Below, piece by piece: positions 32,987-41,287 of a stretch of 64,000 nucleotides of DNA (the stretch's first letter is position 1; every line of letters starts with the position of its first letter). The stretch is from Massilia sp. BSC265 (GTDB lineage Bacteria; Pseudomonadota; Gammaproteobacteria; Burkholderiales; Burkholderiaceae_D). Location: positions 186,001-250,000 of the forward strand of contig NZ_JPXI01000039.1 of NCBI RefSeq assembly GCF_000740675.1, given 5' to 3'. The notes beneath the pieces were generated by a model, which worked only from the letters and a program-made list of their open reading frames with translations, was not told the origin of the DNA and made no database searches. The translations under genes and the position numbers were made by a program.

Positions 32987-35857
32987 ATGGCGCTTCGCCT
33001 GCCCCTGTCGCTGACGCTCGCGGCAGCCCTCACGCTCGGGGGCGGCCTGGCCGTATCCGGGGCCCTGTTCCTGGGGGTGAGCCACCTCGAGTACGACAAC
33101 ATGGCGCTCGCTTTTGCCCAGCGTGCCGACGAGCGTGTCGCGGCCGTGCGCCAGGGCATCGACCAGGCGGTCGAAGTGCTGACCGTGACCAACCAGCTGT
33201 TCGCGCGCGGCGAGCCGGTCAGCCGCGAACACTTTCGCGACTTTACCGCTGCCCTGCTGCAGCGCCACCGCTACATCCAGGCCTTCAATTTCCATCGCAC
33301 CGTGCCGGGTGAGCAGCGCGCAGCCGTCGAACGCGAACTGCAGCAGATCCTCCCGGGCACCGTGTTCACCGAACTACAGGCCGAAGGTCTGGTACCGGCG
33401 CCGCTGCGGCCGCGCTACCACATCGTCGATTACATCGAGCCGATGGCAGGCAACGAACGCGCCTTTGGCCTGAACCTGACCGAGAACGTGCAGGTGATGA
33501 GCGCCCTCGCGATTTCCCGCGGCGATGGCCGCGCCGCCGCCACCGACCTGTTCCAGCTGGCCCAGGACGAGCGCAAGCAGCCGGCCTTCAGCCTGATCAT
33601 GCCGGTGCTCGACCGCAACGGCATGCTGGCCGGCGACACCGCGATCGTCATCCGCGGACCGGAGCTGGTGCGCGCCTCGCTGGCCGCCAGCGGCCTGCTC
33701 GACCCGCGCCAGGTCTCGGGCGAGATCTTCGTGTCGGTCTACGCCGGCGACGAGGCCAGCCCTGCCAAGCTGCTGTTCTCCACCGGCGATACCAGCAAGC
33801 CGGAGGACGGTTGGCTGGCCGCCTTCCTGGCGCCCGGCCAGCCCGGCCATGCCACCAAGCTGCTGCGCATCGCTGGCAAGCCATGGCGTATCGAAGTGGC
33901 CAGCGCCCCGCGTCCCTTCCTGCAGGACCATATGGCCTCGACCGCCCTGCTGGTAGGCGGCATCCTGATGACCCTGCTCGGCACCGCCTTCGTGCAGGCT
34001 TCGGGCCAGCGGGCCCGCAAGGTCCAGCAGCTGGTACGCCAGCGCACCGCCGACCTGCGCCGCACCAACCGGCGCCTGGTCGAGGACATGGCTGCGCGCG
34101 AACGCGCCGAGCGCGCCCTGCAGCAGAGCGAGCAGCGCTTCCGCCAGCTGGTGTCGATGTCTTCGGACTGGTATTGGGAACAGGACCGCGACCTGCGCTT
34201 CACCATGGTCACCGGCGGCTTCACGGAAAAGGCCGGTGTCTCCGTGGAAAAAGTGCTCGGCAAGACGCGCTGGGAATACGTGCCCTCGCTGCTCGAGACC
34301 GAGGCCGGGCGCGCCCACATCGCCCAGGTGAAGGCGCACGAACCCTTCGCCAACCTCGAATACAAGTGCGTCGACGAGCACGGCGACACCCGCTGGTTCT
34401 GCGTCAACGGCCAGCCGGTGTTCGACGAGCACGGCGAGCTGCTGGGTTACCGCGGCACCGGCAGCGACATCACCGAACGCAAGCTCACCGAGCAGCGCGT
34501 CCACCACGTGGCCCAGCACGACGTGCTGACCGGGCTGCCCAACCGCTCGCTGCTGCAGGATCGCCTCGGCCAGGCAATCGCCTACGCCAATCGCAGCGGA
34601 CGTCCGATGTGGGTGATGCTGATCGACCTCGACCGCTTCAAGTTCGTCAACGACTCGATGGGCCACAAGGCCGGGGACGTGCTCCTGATGACGGTGGCCG
34701 CGCGCCTGACCGGTTCGCTGCGCGACACCGATACCGTGGCGCGCCTGTCGGGCGACGAATTCGTCGTGATCCTGTCCGAACACCACGACGAGCCACTGTC
34801 GCCCGAGATCGTGCAGCGCGTGATGGACTCGGTGGCGCAGCCGGTCATGCTCGGCACCAAGGAGTTCTTCGTCACGTGCTCGATCGGCGTGGCCGTCTAC
34901 CCGAGCGAGGGCACGCCGGCCGACAGCCTGATCGAACACGCGGACATCGCGATGTACAGTGCCAAGAAGATGGGGCGCAACAACTTCCAGTTCTACACCC
35001 CGGCCATGAACGAGGAGTCGCTGGAGCGCGTGCGCATCGAAAGCGCGCTGCGCAACGCCCTCGAACGCAATGAATTCGTGCTGCACTACCAGCCGCAGGT
35101 CGACCTCAAGACCGGCCAGATCGTCGGCATGGAAGCGCTGATCCGCTGGAAGCATCCGGAACTCGGGATGGTGCCGCCGGTGCGCTTCATCGGCATCGCC
35201 GAGGAGACCGGCCTGATCGTCCAGATCGGCGCATGGGTGATGCGCACCGCCTGCGCCCAGAACAAGGCCTGGCAGGATGCGGGCCTGGGAAAGCTACGCG
35301 TGGCCGTCAACCTGTCGGCGCGCCAGTTCGGCGCCGCCGACCTGATCGCCAGTCTCGAGTCGACCCTGGCGGATACCATGCTGGATCCGGATTGCCTCGA
35401 GATCGAGCTGACCGAAAGCCTGTTCATGAGCGACGTGACGCCGGCGGTGGAGCTGCTGCACCGCATGAAGTCGCTCGGCGTGAACCTCTCGATCGACGAC
35501 TTCGGGACCGGCTATTCGAGCCTGTCCTACCTGTCGCGCTTCCCGATCGACGTGCTGAAGATCGACCGCTCCTTCGTTGCCGATATCACCCACGACGCCA
35601 ACGACGCCGCGATCGTTACCTCGATTATCGCGCTGGCCCACAACCTGAAGCTGGCGGTGATCGCGGAAGGGGTCGAAACGCTCGAACAGCTCGACTACCT
35701 GCGCAGCCATGGCTGCGATGAAATGCAAGGCTATTTTTTCAGCAAGCCGCTGCCGGCCGAGGAATTCGAACAGTTGCTGGTGCAGCGCAAGGCCTTGCCG
35801 CCGCGCCAGGTGCACGAGAACGCTGCGCCGGAAGAAGTCGCCGATATTGCGGCCTGA
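32987..35857 (+). CDS. CHASE-PAS-GGDEF-EAL membrane protein
   Basis: 956-residue inner-membrane signalling protein from MALRLPL; longer upstream starts would precede the first TM helix with unlike sequence. TM (about 7-30), CHASE sensor (about 45-260, with the TGxLxxN-like NLTENVQ region), TM (about 317-338), coiled coil, PAS (about 380-495), GGDEF (about 505-665) with signature SGDEF (588-592) and I-site RDTD before it, and EAL (about 685-930) with EAL at 716-718. SGDEF occurs in active cyclases; both catalytic modules could work. A TGATCTAGATCA palindrome overlaps its stop. Confidence 0.92.
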   Translation: MALRLPLSLTLAAALTLGGGLAVSGALFLGVSHLEYDNMALAFAQRADERVAAVRQGIDQAVEVLTVTNQLFARGEPVSREHFRDFTAALLQRHRYIQAFNFHRTVPGEQRAAVERELQQILPGTVFTELQAEGLVPAPLRPRYHIVDYIEPMAGNERAFGLNLTENVQVMSALAISRGDGRAAATDLFQLAQDERKQPAFSLIMPVLDRNGMLAGDTAIVIRGPELVRASLAASGLLDPRQVSGEIFVSVYAGDEASPAKLLFSTGDTSKPEDGWLAAFLAPGQPGHATKLLRIAGKPWRIEVASAPRPFLQDHMASTALLVGGILMTLLGTAFVQASGQRARKVQQLVRQRTADLRRTNRRLVEDMAARERAERALQQSEQRFRQLVSMSSDWYWEQDRDLRFTMVTGGFTEKAGVSVEKVLGKTRWEYVPSLLETEAGRAHIAQVKAHEPFANLEYKCVDEHGDTRWFCVNGQPVFDEHGELLGYRGTGSDITERKLTEQRVHHVAQHDVLTGLPNRSLLQDRLGQAIAYANRSGRPMWVMLIDLDRFKFVNDSMGHKAGDVLLMTVAARLTGSLRDTDTVARLSGDEFVVILSEHHDEPLSPEIVQRVMDSVAQPVMLGTKEFFVTCSIGVAVYPSEGTPADSLIEHADIAMYSAKKMGRNNFQFYTPAMNEESLERVRIESALRNALERNEFVLHYQPQVDLKTGQIVGMEALIRWKHPELGMVPPVRFIGIAEETGLIVQIGAWVMRTACAQNKAWQDAGLGKLRVAVNLSARQFGAADLIASLESTLADTMLDPDCLEIELTESLFMSDVTPAVELLHRMKSLGVNLSIDDFGTGYSSLSYLSRFPIDVLKIDRSFVADITHDANDAAIVTSIIALAHNLKLAVIAEGVETLEQLDYLRSHGCDEMQGYFFSKPLPAEEFEQLLVQRKALPPRQVHENAAPEEVADIAA

Positions 35858-35987
35858 TCTAGATCAAATTTCCGTTTGTCATTTATGCGCTAAGCTGCTG
35901 ACAGCTATTTATTTGTAGCTAAACAACATTGTTAGCTTTAAAATAGATGTGTCTCCTTAGCAACCCTCGACATCACGGATACTGATC
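35858..35987 (+). promoter_or_regulatory. AT-rich promoter region with AGCTAA inverted repeat
   Basis: 130 nt of distinctly AT-rich sequence before the small gene at 35988. It contains an imperfect palindrome AGCTAA ... TTAGCT (35917-35937) and a related AGCT half-site at about 35903. A weak promoter (TTGTAG at 35914, TTTAAA about 18 bp later) overlaps it. The palindrome over a core promoter suggests repression, but the regulator is unknown. Confidence 0.35.
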
Positions 35988-36218
35988 ATGATGAATGACA
36001 CCGGCGAGCTGGCTCCGGTTGCCGATGCGACCGGCAAAGCCAGCGGCGCGCGCCGCCAGCGCACTGACATCCGCACCCGCGACCTGATCAACCAGGCCGT
36101 GGCATCGATTCCCACCCTCGGACTGCAGCGCGCCGCCGAATTCCTGGCAACCATGAATGTACCGGCCGAAGTGGCCGTGCGGGTGCTGGTCTACCCGAAC
36201 CGCCGCCGCATCAATTAA
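35988..36218 (+). CDS. Small conserved-looking hypothetical protein
   Basis: 76-residue soluble protein (ATG-ATG start). A charged, disordered N-terminus is followed by an amphipathic helical segment (DLINQAVASIPTLGLQRAAEFLATMNVPAEVAVRVLVYP). The C-terminus NRRRIN is basic. No family is recognised; the size and basic helix would suit a small DNA- or RNA-associated or regulatory protein. The preceding promoter region is unusually AT-rich. Convergent with the next gene, 18 bp away. Confidence 0.65.
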   Translation: MMNDTGELAPVADATGKASGARRQRTDIRTRDLINQAVASIPTLGLQRAAEFLATMNVPAEVAVRVLVYPNRRRIN

Positions 36219-36236
36219 AAGCGCGGCGGCCCGCGC

Positions 36237-36608
36237 CTAGCGGCGCTGCTGCTGGCGCGTGATGTCGTCCAGCGTTTCGCGGCCCTTCTCGGTCAGGACG
36301 TAGCCGCCGCCCTCGAGCGGGGCGATGTGCGACTTGATGCTCAGGAAACGGACCACGTCGGCATCGAGCGTCGCTTGCGGGTCAGCCGCGAGGGCCCCCA
36401 GTGATTTGATGCAGCGGCGCAGGAACAGCACCTGCTGCCCCTTCTCCGTCAGCACGATACGCCCGTCGCGGGTGTATTCGAGCATCTTCAATCCCGACAG
36501 GCGCTTGGCATTGCGCCCCACGCAGGCACCGGCCGTGTCGCGCTTCACGCCGCGGCGTACCAGTTCCAGTGCGTCGTATTCGTCCGTCGTCAGTTGTTCG
36601 TTCTTCAT
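36237..36608 (-). CDS. Winged-helix-like hypothetical protein
   Basis: 123-residue protein from MKNEQLTTDEYDALELVRRG. Two internally similar segments end in GRIVLTEKGQQVL and GGYVLTEKGRETL, the beta-wing pattern of winged-helix proteins. This suggests a tandem or pseudo-duplicated wHTH. No metal or ligand motif is visible. Function unknown; a local transcription regulator is one possibility. The in-frame upstream extension (from 36665) is Pro/Arg-rich and was discarded. Confidence 0.62.
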   Translation of the reverse strand: MKNEQLTTDEYDALELVRRGVKRDTAGACVGRNAKRLSGLKMLEYTRDGRIVLTEKGQQVLFLRRCIKSLGALAADPQATLDADVVRFLSIKSHIAPLEGGGYVLTEKGRETLDDITRQQQRR

Positions 36609-36668
36609 TCTGTTTTCTATTCGGCCAGGGCGCGCCATGGTAACCGGCGCGCCGGCCGAGGGCAAGCA

Positions 36669-36806
36669 TCAACGCAGCGCCCGGAGCGCCAGCCAGCCGA
36701 GGCCGGCACTGGCCGCGACGCCGAGCGCCAGCGCCAACTGGGCCCAGCGCGAGTAATACAGTGGGCCGCGGCCCAGATGAATGGTGTTGTACAAGGTATG
36801 GCCCAT
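36669..36806 (-). CDS. Tiny single-TM protein
   Basis: 45-residue protein MGHTLYNTIHLG..., with one C-terminal TM helix (WAQLALALGVAASAGLGWLAL). The start is supported by an excellent ribosome binding site (GGAGGAG four bases upstream). An ATG at 36857 would give a 62-residue form. No homologue recognised; it is the kind of small membrane protein that automated calling often misses. Confidence 0.55.
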   Translation of the reverse strand: MGHTLYNTIHLGRGPLYYSRWAQLALALGVAASAGLGWLALRALR

Positions 36807-37015
36807 GGTCTCCTCCGGGTCGGGCAGTGGTTTGTCTTGGATGCTTCTTTGGTCCATTACTCCAATCCCATTATAGGCAAGGGAAGGTGTCAGCAACATG
36901 ACATGGATCGGGCGGCCTGCGGACCGGCCTGATGCTGCAGTGCGGCGTCCCGCGCGCCGAGGCCTGAGTGGCCCTGCTAGGATCATCCCTATCGACAACC
37001 CCACTGGAGCACAGC

Positions 37016-37213
37016 ATGAACGACCCGACCCGCAAGCCCGATCCGGCGGCAAAAGGCCCCAACGTGTACTACGAAGCCGATATCGGCAGTGGAGAAAAAT
37101 CGCCTGGCGAGCTGGAAACGGAAGAGATGATCCGCGAAATCCCGCCGCTGCCGCATTCCGGCGCCCATGGCGGCCAAGGACCGTCCGGCGCCCCGGACAA
37201 GAACCATTCCTGA
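37016..37213 (+). CDS. Small disordered hypothetical protein
   Basis: 65-residue hydrophilic protein (NDPTRKPDPAAKGPNVYYEAD ... PHSGAHGGQG), with GGAGC eight bases before the ATG. Low complexity and charged, without a recognisable fold. Part of a set of very small genes at 36-38 kb. Confidence 0.5.
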   Translation: MNDPTRKPDPAAKGPNVYYEADIGSGEKSPGELETEEMIREIPPLPHSGAHGGQGPSGAPDKNHS

Positions 37214-37552
37214 GCGTTGCGCCCGAGCGCGCCTGCCGCGGCGCAGCACGCCGGCCCTCCCGGCCGGTCTTTGCGCCCCCGCCCTCGCGCGCGGCACTTG
37301 GCACTTCCGCCGCGCGACCTGCTTGCACTGCCTCCAATCTCCGGGGTCGAGGATCGCACGTTCGCCGGTGCGTACCGGCAAGAAGCTCGGCACGGCGCTT
37401 CGCGACCATGTCCAGCTGACGTCGTCGGCATGTAGCGATCGATCGGCAGGTAGTCGAAGGGGATGAAGCACCAGGCGGATGCGCTTTCGCCATCCGGTCC
37501 GGCCGGCTGCGGGCGGCATGCCCGCAGCACGCCAGGTTGCCGCTCGCGCGGC
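37214..37552. other. Gene-free stretch
   Basis: 339 nt without a gene I can support. Open frames exist on the minus strand in all three phases but are Arg/Ala-rich, overlapping and unlike known proteins. No hairpin with a T-run and no clear promoter were seen. Confidence 0.3.
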
Positions 37553-37747
37553 CTAATGGGCGCGAATCGGCGGTTCGGGCAGCCGTGGTTCCTCGACCGG
37601 TGCATTGACCGGGTCAGGGACATCGTCCGGCACCGGCGGACGCGGGTCTGGCGATGGCGCCGGGTTCGGGATGTCCGGGTCAGGGGTACTGTGGGCTTGC
37701 ACGGGTGATGATCCCTGCAGCCACGCTTCTTGAGCATGCTTGGTCAT
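37553..37747 (-). CDS. Small proline-rich hypothetical protein
   Basis: 64-residue protein from MTKHAQEAW, with AGAGGTG just upstream of the ATG. The C-terminal two-thirds is a proline/aspartate-rich tail (PDPDIPNPAPSPDP, PRPPVPDDVPDPVNAP) that would be disordered or a wall/periplasm spacer, but no signal peptide is seen. Unknown function. Confidence 0.5.
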   Translation of the reverse strand: MTKHAQEAWLQGSSPVQAHSTPDPDIPNPAPSPDPRPPVPDDVPDPVNAPVEEPRLPEPPIRAH

Positions 37748-37825
37748 GGTCACCTCTCGGAAGTGGGCGGGCTCCAGGCCCGCCGGACATGTCAGGCCAT
37801 GGCGCGCCACGACGGCGCGCAGCCT

Positions 37826-38011
37826 CTAGCGGCGGTGCTTCTGCTTGGCTCCGCCGCCGGCGCCTTCGCCCTTGCCGGCCTTGACATTCGACATGTGATC
37901 GTGGCTGCTTTTCCGCGTGTTCTGGCCCGCGCGCTCCTTGGCCATTTCTTCCTCGGACATGTTGTCCGACTGCTTGTTGGTCTGGCTGCCGCCGGATTTC
38001 GATTGGCTCAT
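37826..38011 (-). CDS. Small Ser/Lys/Gly-rich hypothetical protein
   Basis: 61-residue hydrophilic protein MSQSKSGGSQTNKQ..., ending in a basic Gly-rich KGEGAGGGAKQKHRR. A very strong ribosome binding site (AAGGAGGAG, about five bases before the ATG) supports the start and suggests high expression. The composition resembles stress-induced disordered proteins; no family is certain. Confidence 0.6.
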   Translation of the reverse strand: MSQSKSGGSQTNKQSDNMSEEEMAKERAGQNTRKSSHDHMSNVKAGKGEGAGGGAKQKHRR

Positions 38012-38155
38012 CGCACTCCTCCTTGTCAACGTGGTTGCTTTGGATGCAGCCTAGCATGGATGACGAACCCAGGTTTTTCAATTGTGCGGCAAGAGGCCTG
38101 TGCCCTGCGGTCCATCCTCGGCTATAGTGCGTGTTCAACCCTTCCCCGGCCGACC

Positions 38156-39058
38156 ATGAACTTCCGCCCCCTCCTGCTCGCCGCCCTGTTCGCGGGCAGC
38201 ATCCACGCCGCCTCGGGCGCCACACCCATGAAGCTCGCCGACTACCTCGCCTTGAGCGGTCCCGCACCCACCGCCCGCATCCCCTACGGCGAGGCACCCT
38301 CGCAGTACGCGGAACTGTTCCTGCCGTCCGGCGGCGGCCCCTTCCCGGTGGCGGTGCTGGTGCACGGCGGCTGCTGGACCAGCAAGTTCGGCGGCATCAC
38401 CCAGCTGCGCAACATGGCAGGGGCATTGGCAGCGCGCGGCATTGCTGTCTGGAACGTCGAATACCGGCGCTCTGACGAAGCGGGTGGCGGCTATCCCGGC
38501 ACTTACCAGGACATGCACGCAGCGCTCGAACTGCTGGCGGCGCAGGCCGGGCGCTATCGGCTCGACCTGGAGCGCATGGTCGCGGTCGGCCATTCGGCCG
38601 GCGGCCAGCTGGTGCAGTGGATGGCCGGGAGCGCGCGCATTCCGGCCGGCAGCCCGCTCCACCGTCCCGACCCGCCGAAGGTGTCGGCGGTCGTCAGTCT
38701 CGGCGGCCTGGCCGACCTGCGCAACGAAGCGGCCCTGATCAAGTCCAGCTGCGGCCGCGACACTGCCGAGCTGGCCGGCGTGCCCGGTCCCGGCCGGCCG
38801 GACGTCTTCGTGGATACCAATGCCGCGGAACTGATACCGAACGGCAGCCGTACCTGGCTGGTGACAGGCGAACTGGACACGATCTCGCCGCCGCGCGTGG
38901 CGCACGACTACGCGGCGCGGGCGCGCAAGGCCGGCGACGCTGCCGAAGTCGTGATCCTGCCGGGGGCCAGCCACTATGACGAGGTGGCGGCGACTTCGCA
39001 CGCCTGGGCGCAGGTGCTGGGCGTGATCGAGCGGGCCCTCGGCCGTCCGCAACCCTAG
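38156..39058 (+). CDS. Secreted alpha/beta hydrolase (BD-FAE/kynurenine formamidase-like)
   Basis: 300-residue hydrolase with an N-terminal signal peptide (LLLAALFAGSIHAASGA). Oxyanion motif is VLVHGGCWTSKFG, nucleophile elbow AVGHSAGGQ, with catalytic Asp in TGELDTISPP and His in GASHYDEV. This set fits esterase/BD-FAE-type enzymes of the alpha/beta hydrolase fold. It acts on an unknown ester or amide in the periplasm or outside the cell. It stands alone; a ferredoxin gene follows convergently with a 6-bp gap. Longer upstream starts would delete the signal peptide logic. Confidence 0.86.
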   Translation: MNFRPLLLAALFAGSIHAASGATPMKLADYLALSGPAPTARIPYGEAPSQYAELFLPSGGGPFPVAVLVHGGCWTSKFGGITQLRNMAGALAARGIAVWNVEYRRSDEAGGGYPGTYQDMHAALELLAAQAGRYRLDLERMVAVGHSAGGQLVQWMAGSARIPAGSPLHRPDPPKVSAVVSLGGLADLRNEAALIKSSCGRDTAELAGVPGPGRPDVFVDTNAAELIPNGSRTWLVTGELDTISPPRVAHDYAARARKAGDAAEVVILPGASHYDEVAATSHAWAQVLGVIERALGRPQP

Positions 39059-39064
39059 GCCGAT

Positions 39065-39361
39065 TCATTCCCAAGCGATGCGGCGAGCGACGGGCGCCTC
39101 GATCACGAGGTCGCCGCGCGCCACTGCCACGCAGGGCAGGATGTAGCCTTCGCGCTTTTCGTCGAAGGAGAGTCCCGGCCACTCGATCCGGTGCGCGGCC
39201 GCGCCGCTGCGCACGCGGCAAATGCAGGTGCGGCAAGTGCCGTTGCGGCAGGAACTGGGCAGCTCGATGCCGGCCGCCTCGAAGGCATGGAGGATGCTGG
39301 TGTCCTCGTCGGCCTCAATGGCGAAGCCGCTCGGCTGCAGCACGATGGTATGGCGGGTCAT
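39065..39361 (-). CDS. Plant-type 2Fe-2S ferredoxin
   Basis: 98-residue ferredoxin of the fer2 family. Cluster ligands are Cys38, Cys43 and Cys46 (SSCRNGTCRTC) and Cys77 (ILPCVA), the normal CX4CX2CX~30C spacing. No fused reductase domain and no signal peptide. The electron-transfer partner is unknown; the molybdenum hydroxylase at the left edge is too distant to imply pairing. Confidence 0.92.
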   Translation of the reverse strand: MTRHTIVLQPSGFAIEADEDTSILHAFEAAGIELPSSCRNGTCRTCICRVRSGAAAHRIEWPGLSFDEKREGYILPCVAVARGDLVIEAPVARRIAWE

Positions 39362-39478
39362 GCGCCGATTGTAGCGCGGCCGGCCGGACCCAAGCGCTTG
39401 AGTTCGTTCTCGCACAGACCTGGTCCGGGCGCAGGCCTACGCTAAGGTTTCCAAAAGCAAGCATTGCAGGAAACCAAA

Positions 39479-40531
39479 ATGAGTAAATCGCACGCACTCC
39501 CTCTCCTCGCCGCCGCCCTGCTGGGCGCCCTTCCCCTTGCCCAGGCACAGCAGGCTGCTCCCGCAGCGCCGGCGCAGGCACCTGCAACGCCCCCGGCCCA
39601 GCAACAAGCAGCCCCGGCGGGGCAAGTGCCCGGACAGGCGCCCGTCCAGGCCGGCGCCCCGGTCAACCCGGCCGCAGCCAAGCAAGCCGAATTCGAACGC
39701 AACCTGCGCGCCCAGGTCCTGCTCGACCGCGCCAACCTGTCGCCCGGCGAGATCGACGGCGCCTACGGTTCCAACATGCGCCAGGCCCTGAACACTTTCC
39801 AGGCCCTGCGCAAGCTGCCGGTCACCGGCAAGCTCGACGCCGCTACCTGGAACGCCCTGAACGCCGACAACAGCCCCCACCTGGTCACCTACACCCTCGT
39901 CGAGGCCGATGTTGCCGGCCCCTTCCGTCCGGTGCCGAGCAACATGATGGAAAAAGCCAAGCTGCCCGAGCTGGGCTATGCCAGCGTGCTCGAAGGCCTG
40001 GGCGAGAAATTCCACGCCAAGCCTGCCATGCTGCAAGCCCTGAACCCCGGCAAGAACTTCAGCCGCGCCGGCGAGCAGATCGTCGTCCCCAACGTCCACG
40101 GCAAGGAGCCTTTGCCGAAGGCGGCGAAGGTCGTGGTCAAGGAAGGTCCGAAGATACTGCAGCTGTTCGACGAGGCCGGTGGCCTGATCGCCCAATATCC
40201 GGTCTCGACCGGCAGCGCCAACGATCCGCTTCCGATCGGGACCTGGAAGATCAACAGCGTGCACGCCAATCCGGTCTACAACTACAACCCGAAGCTGTTC
40301 TGGGACGCCGAGCCGGGCGACAAGAAGGCCAAGGTTGCACCGGGACCGAACAACCCGGTCGGCGTGGTCTGGATCGACCTGTCCAAGGAGCATTACGGCA
40401 TCCATGGCACCCCGGTGCCGGGCCACGTCGGCAAGACCGAATCGCACGGCTGCATCCGCCTGACCAACTGGAGCGCCGCCGAAGTGGCGGGAGCGGTGAG
40501 CGCGGGGCTGGAGGTCGTGCTGGAGAGCTGA
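39479..40531 (+). CDS. L,D-transpeptidase with peptidoglycan-binding domain
   Basis: 350-residue secreted cell-wall enzyme. The signal peptide ends near AQAQQ; an Ala/Pro/Gln-rich linker follows (residues about 22-60), then a PG_binding_1 domain (about 70-130: LLDRANLSPGEIDGAYGSNMRQALNTFQ) and a YkuD catalytic domain (about 225-350). The active-site signature is HGTPVPGHVGKTESHGCIRL, with Cys325. It forms 3-3 crosslinks or anchors lipoproteins to peptidoglycan. A start at MSKSHA is preferred. An M23 peptidase gene follows 30 bp later, indicating a wall-remodelling pair. Confidence 0.92.
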   Translation: MSKSHALPLLAAALLGALPLAQAQQAAPAAPAQAPATPPAQQQAAPAGQVPGQAPVQAGAPVNPAAAKQAEFERNLRAQVLLDRANLSPGEIDGAYGSNMRQALNTFQALRKLPVTGKLDAATWNALNADNSPHLVTYTLVEADVAGPFRPVPSNMMEKAKLPELGYASVLEGLGEKFHAKPAMLQALNPGKNFSRAGEQIVVPNVHGKEPLPKAAKVVVKEGPKILQLFDEAGGLIAQYPVSTGSANDPLPIGTWKINSVHANPVYNYNPKLFWDAEPGDKKAKVAPGPNNPVGVVWIDLSKEHYGIHGTPVPGHVGKTESHGCIRLTNWSAAEVAGAVSAGLEVVLES

Positions 40532-40561
40532 TACCCACATCAAGACTCAACGGAGGATGAC

Positions 40562-41278
40562 ATGAGATGGCTGATGACCTTCCTGCTCGGCGCGCTGGTC
40601 GGCGCGGGCGGCCTGTTCGTTCTGTTGCGCGCCGTGCCCGACGAGCCGGCGCCGAACACAGCGGTGGCGGCTGCCGGCATACCGGCTGCCCGGATCGATC
40701 CCCAGCTGCCGGGCCCGCCGAGCATCCAGCCTGACCTCAGTGACTTCGACCTGCCGCTGCGTCCATCCTCGCCTGCAGTGCCGGGGGCCGGCGCCCAGGC
40801 CCCGGCCGATGCGGCCGCGGTCGCGGTGCACGGCAAGCTGCTGGTGCCGGTGCAGGGCATCAAGCTCGCCAATCTCAGCGATACCTATGACCAGCCGCGC
40901 GGCACCCAGCGCCACCATGAGGCCCTCGACATCAAGGCGCCGAAAGGGACGCCGGTGCTGGCGGCCACCGACGGCAAGGTGGCCAAGCTGTTCACCAGCA
41001 AGCCTGGCGGCACCACGCTGTACCAGTTCGACCCGAACGAGAAGTACGCCTACTACTACGCGCACCTCGACCGCTACGCGGACGGCATCCAGGAAGGCAT
41101 GGACGTCAAGCGCGGCGACGTGATCGGCTATGTCGGCATCACCGGCAATGCCGACCCGCACGCGCCGCACCTGCATTTCGCGGTGTTCGAGCTGACGCCC
41201 GAGAAGCTGTGGTGGAAAGGGACACCCCTGAATCCCTTCCCCTTGATGACGGACGGGCAGGCCGTCGCCGCCCAATAA
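40562..41278 (+). CDS. M23 family metallopeptidase (LytM/peptidoglycan endopeptidase-like)
   Basis: 238-residue protein with an N-terminal TM anchor (residues 4-22), Pro/Ala-rich periplasmic linker and M23 domain. Zinc ligands are visible as the RHHEALDIKAPKGTPV region (His and Asp) and the HLHFAVFE motif (last His). GGAGGA precedes the ATG closely. Cotranscribed with the L,D-transpeptidase (30-bp gap). Expected to cleave peptide crosslinks or regulate amidases in the periplasm. Confidence 0.9.
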   Translation: MRWLMTFLLGALVGAGGLFVLLRAVPDEPAPNTAVAAAGIPAARIDPQLPGPPSIQPDLSDFDLPLRPSSPAVPGAGAQAPADAAAVAVHGKLLVPVQGIKLANLSDTYDQPRGTQRHHEALDIKAPKGTPVLAATDGKVAKLFTSKPGGTTLYQFDPNEKYAYYYAHLDRYADGIQEGMDVKRGDVIGYVGITGNADPHAPHLHFAVFELTPEKLWWKGTPLNPFPLMTDGQAVAAQ

Positions 41279-41287
41279 GAGCGCGCC

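Noticed and set aside
37069..37552. Minus-strand open frames in the gap between small genes
   Set aside because: Three overlapping phases, none with a start signal or protein-like composition.
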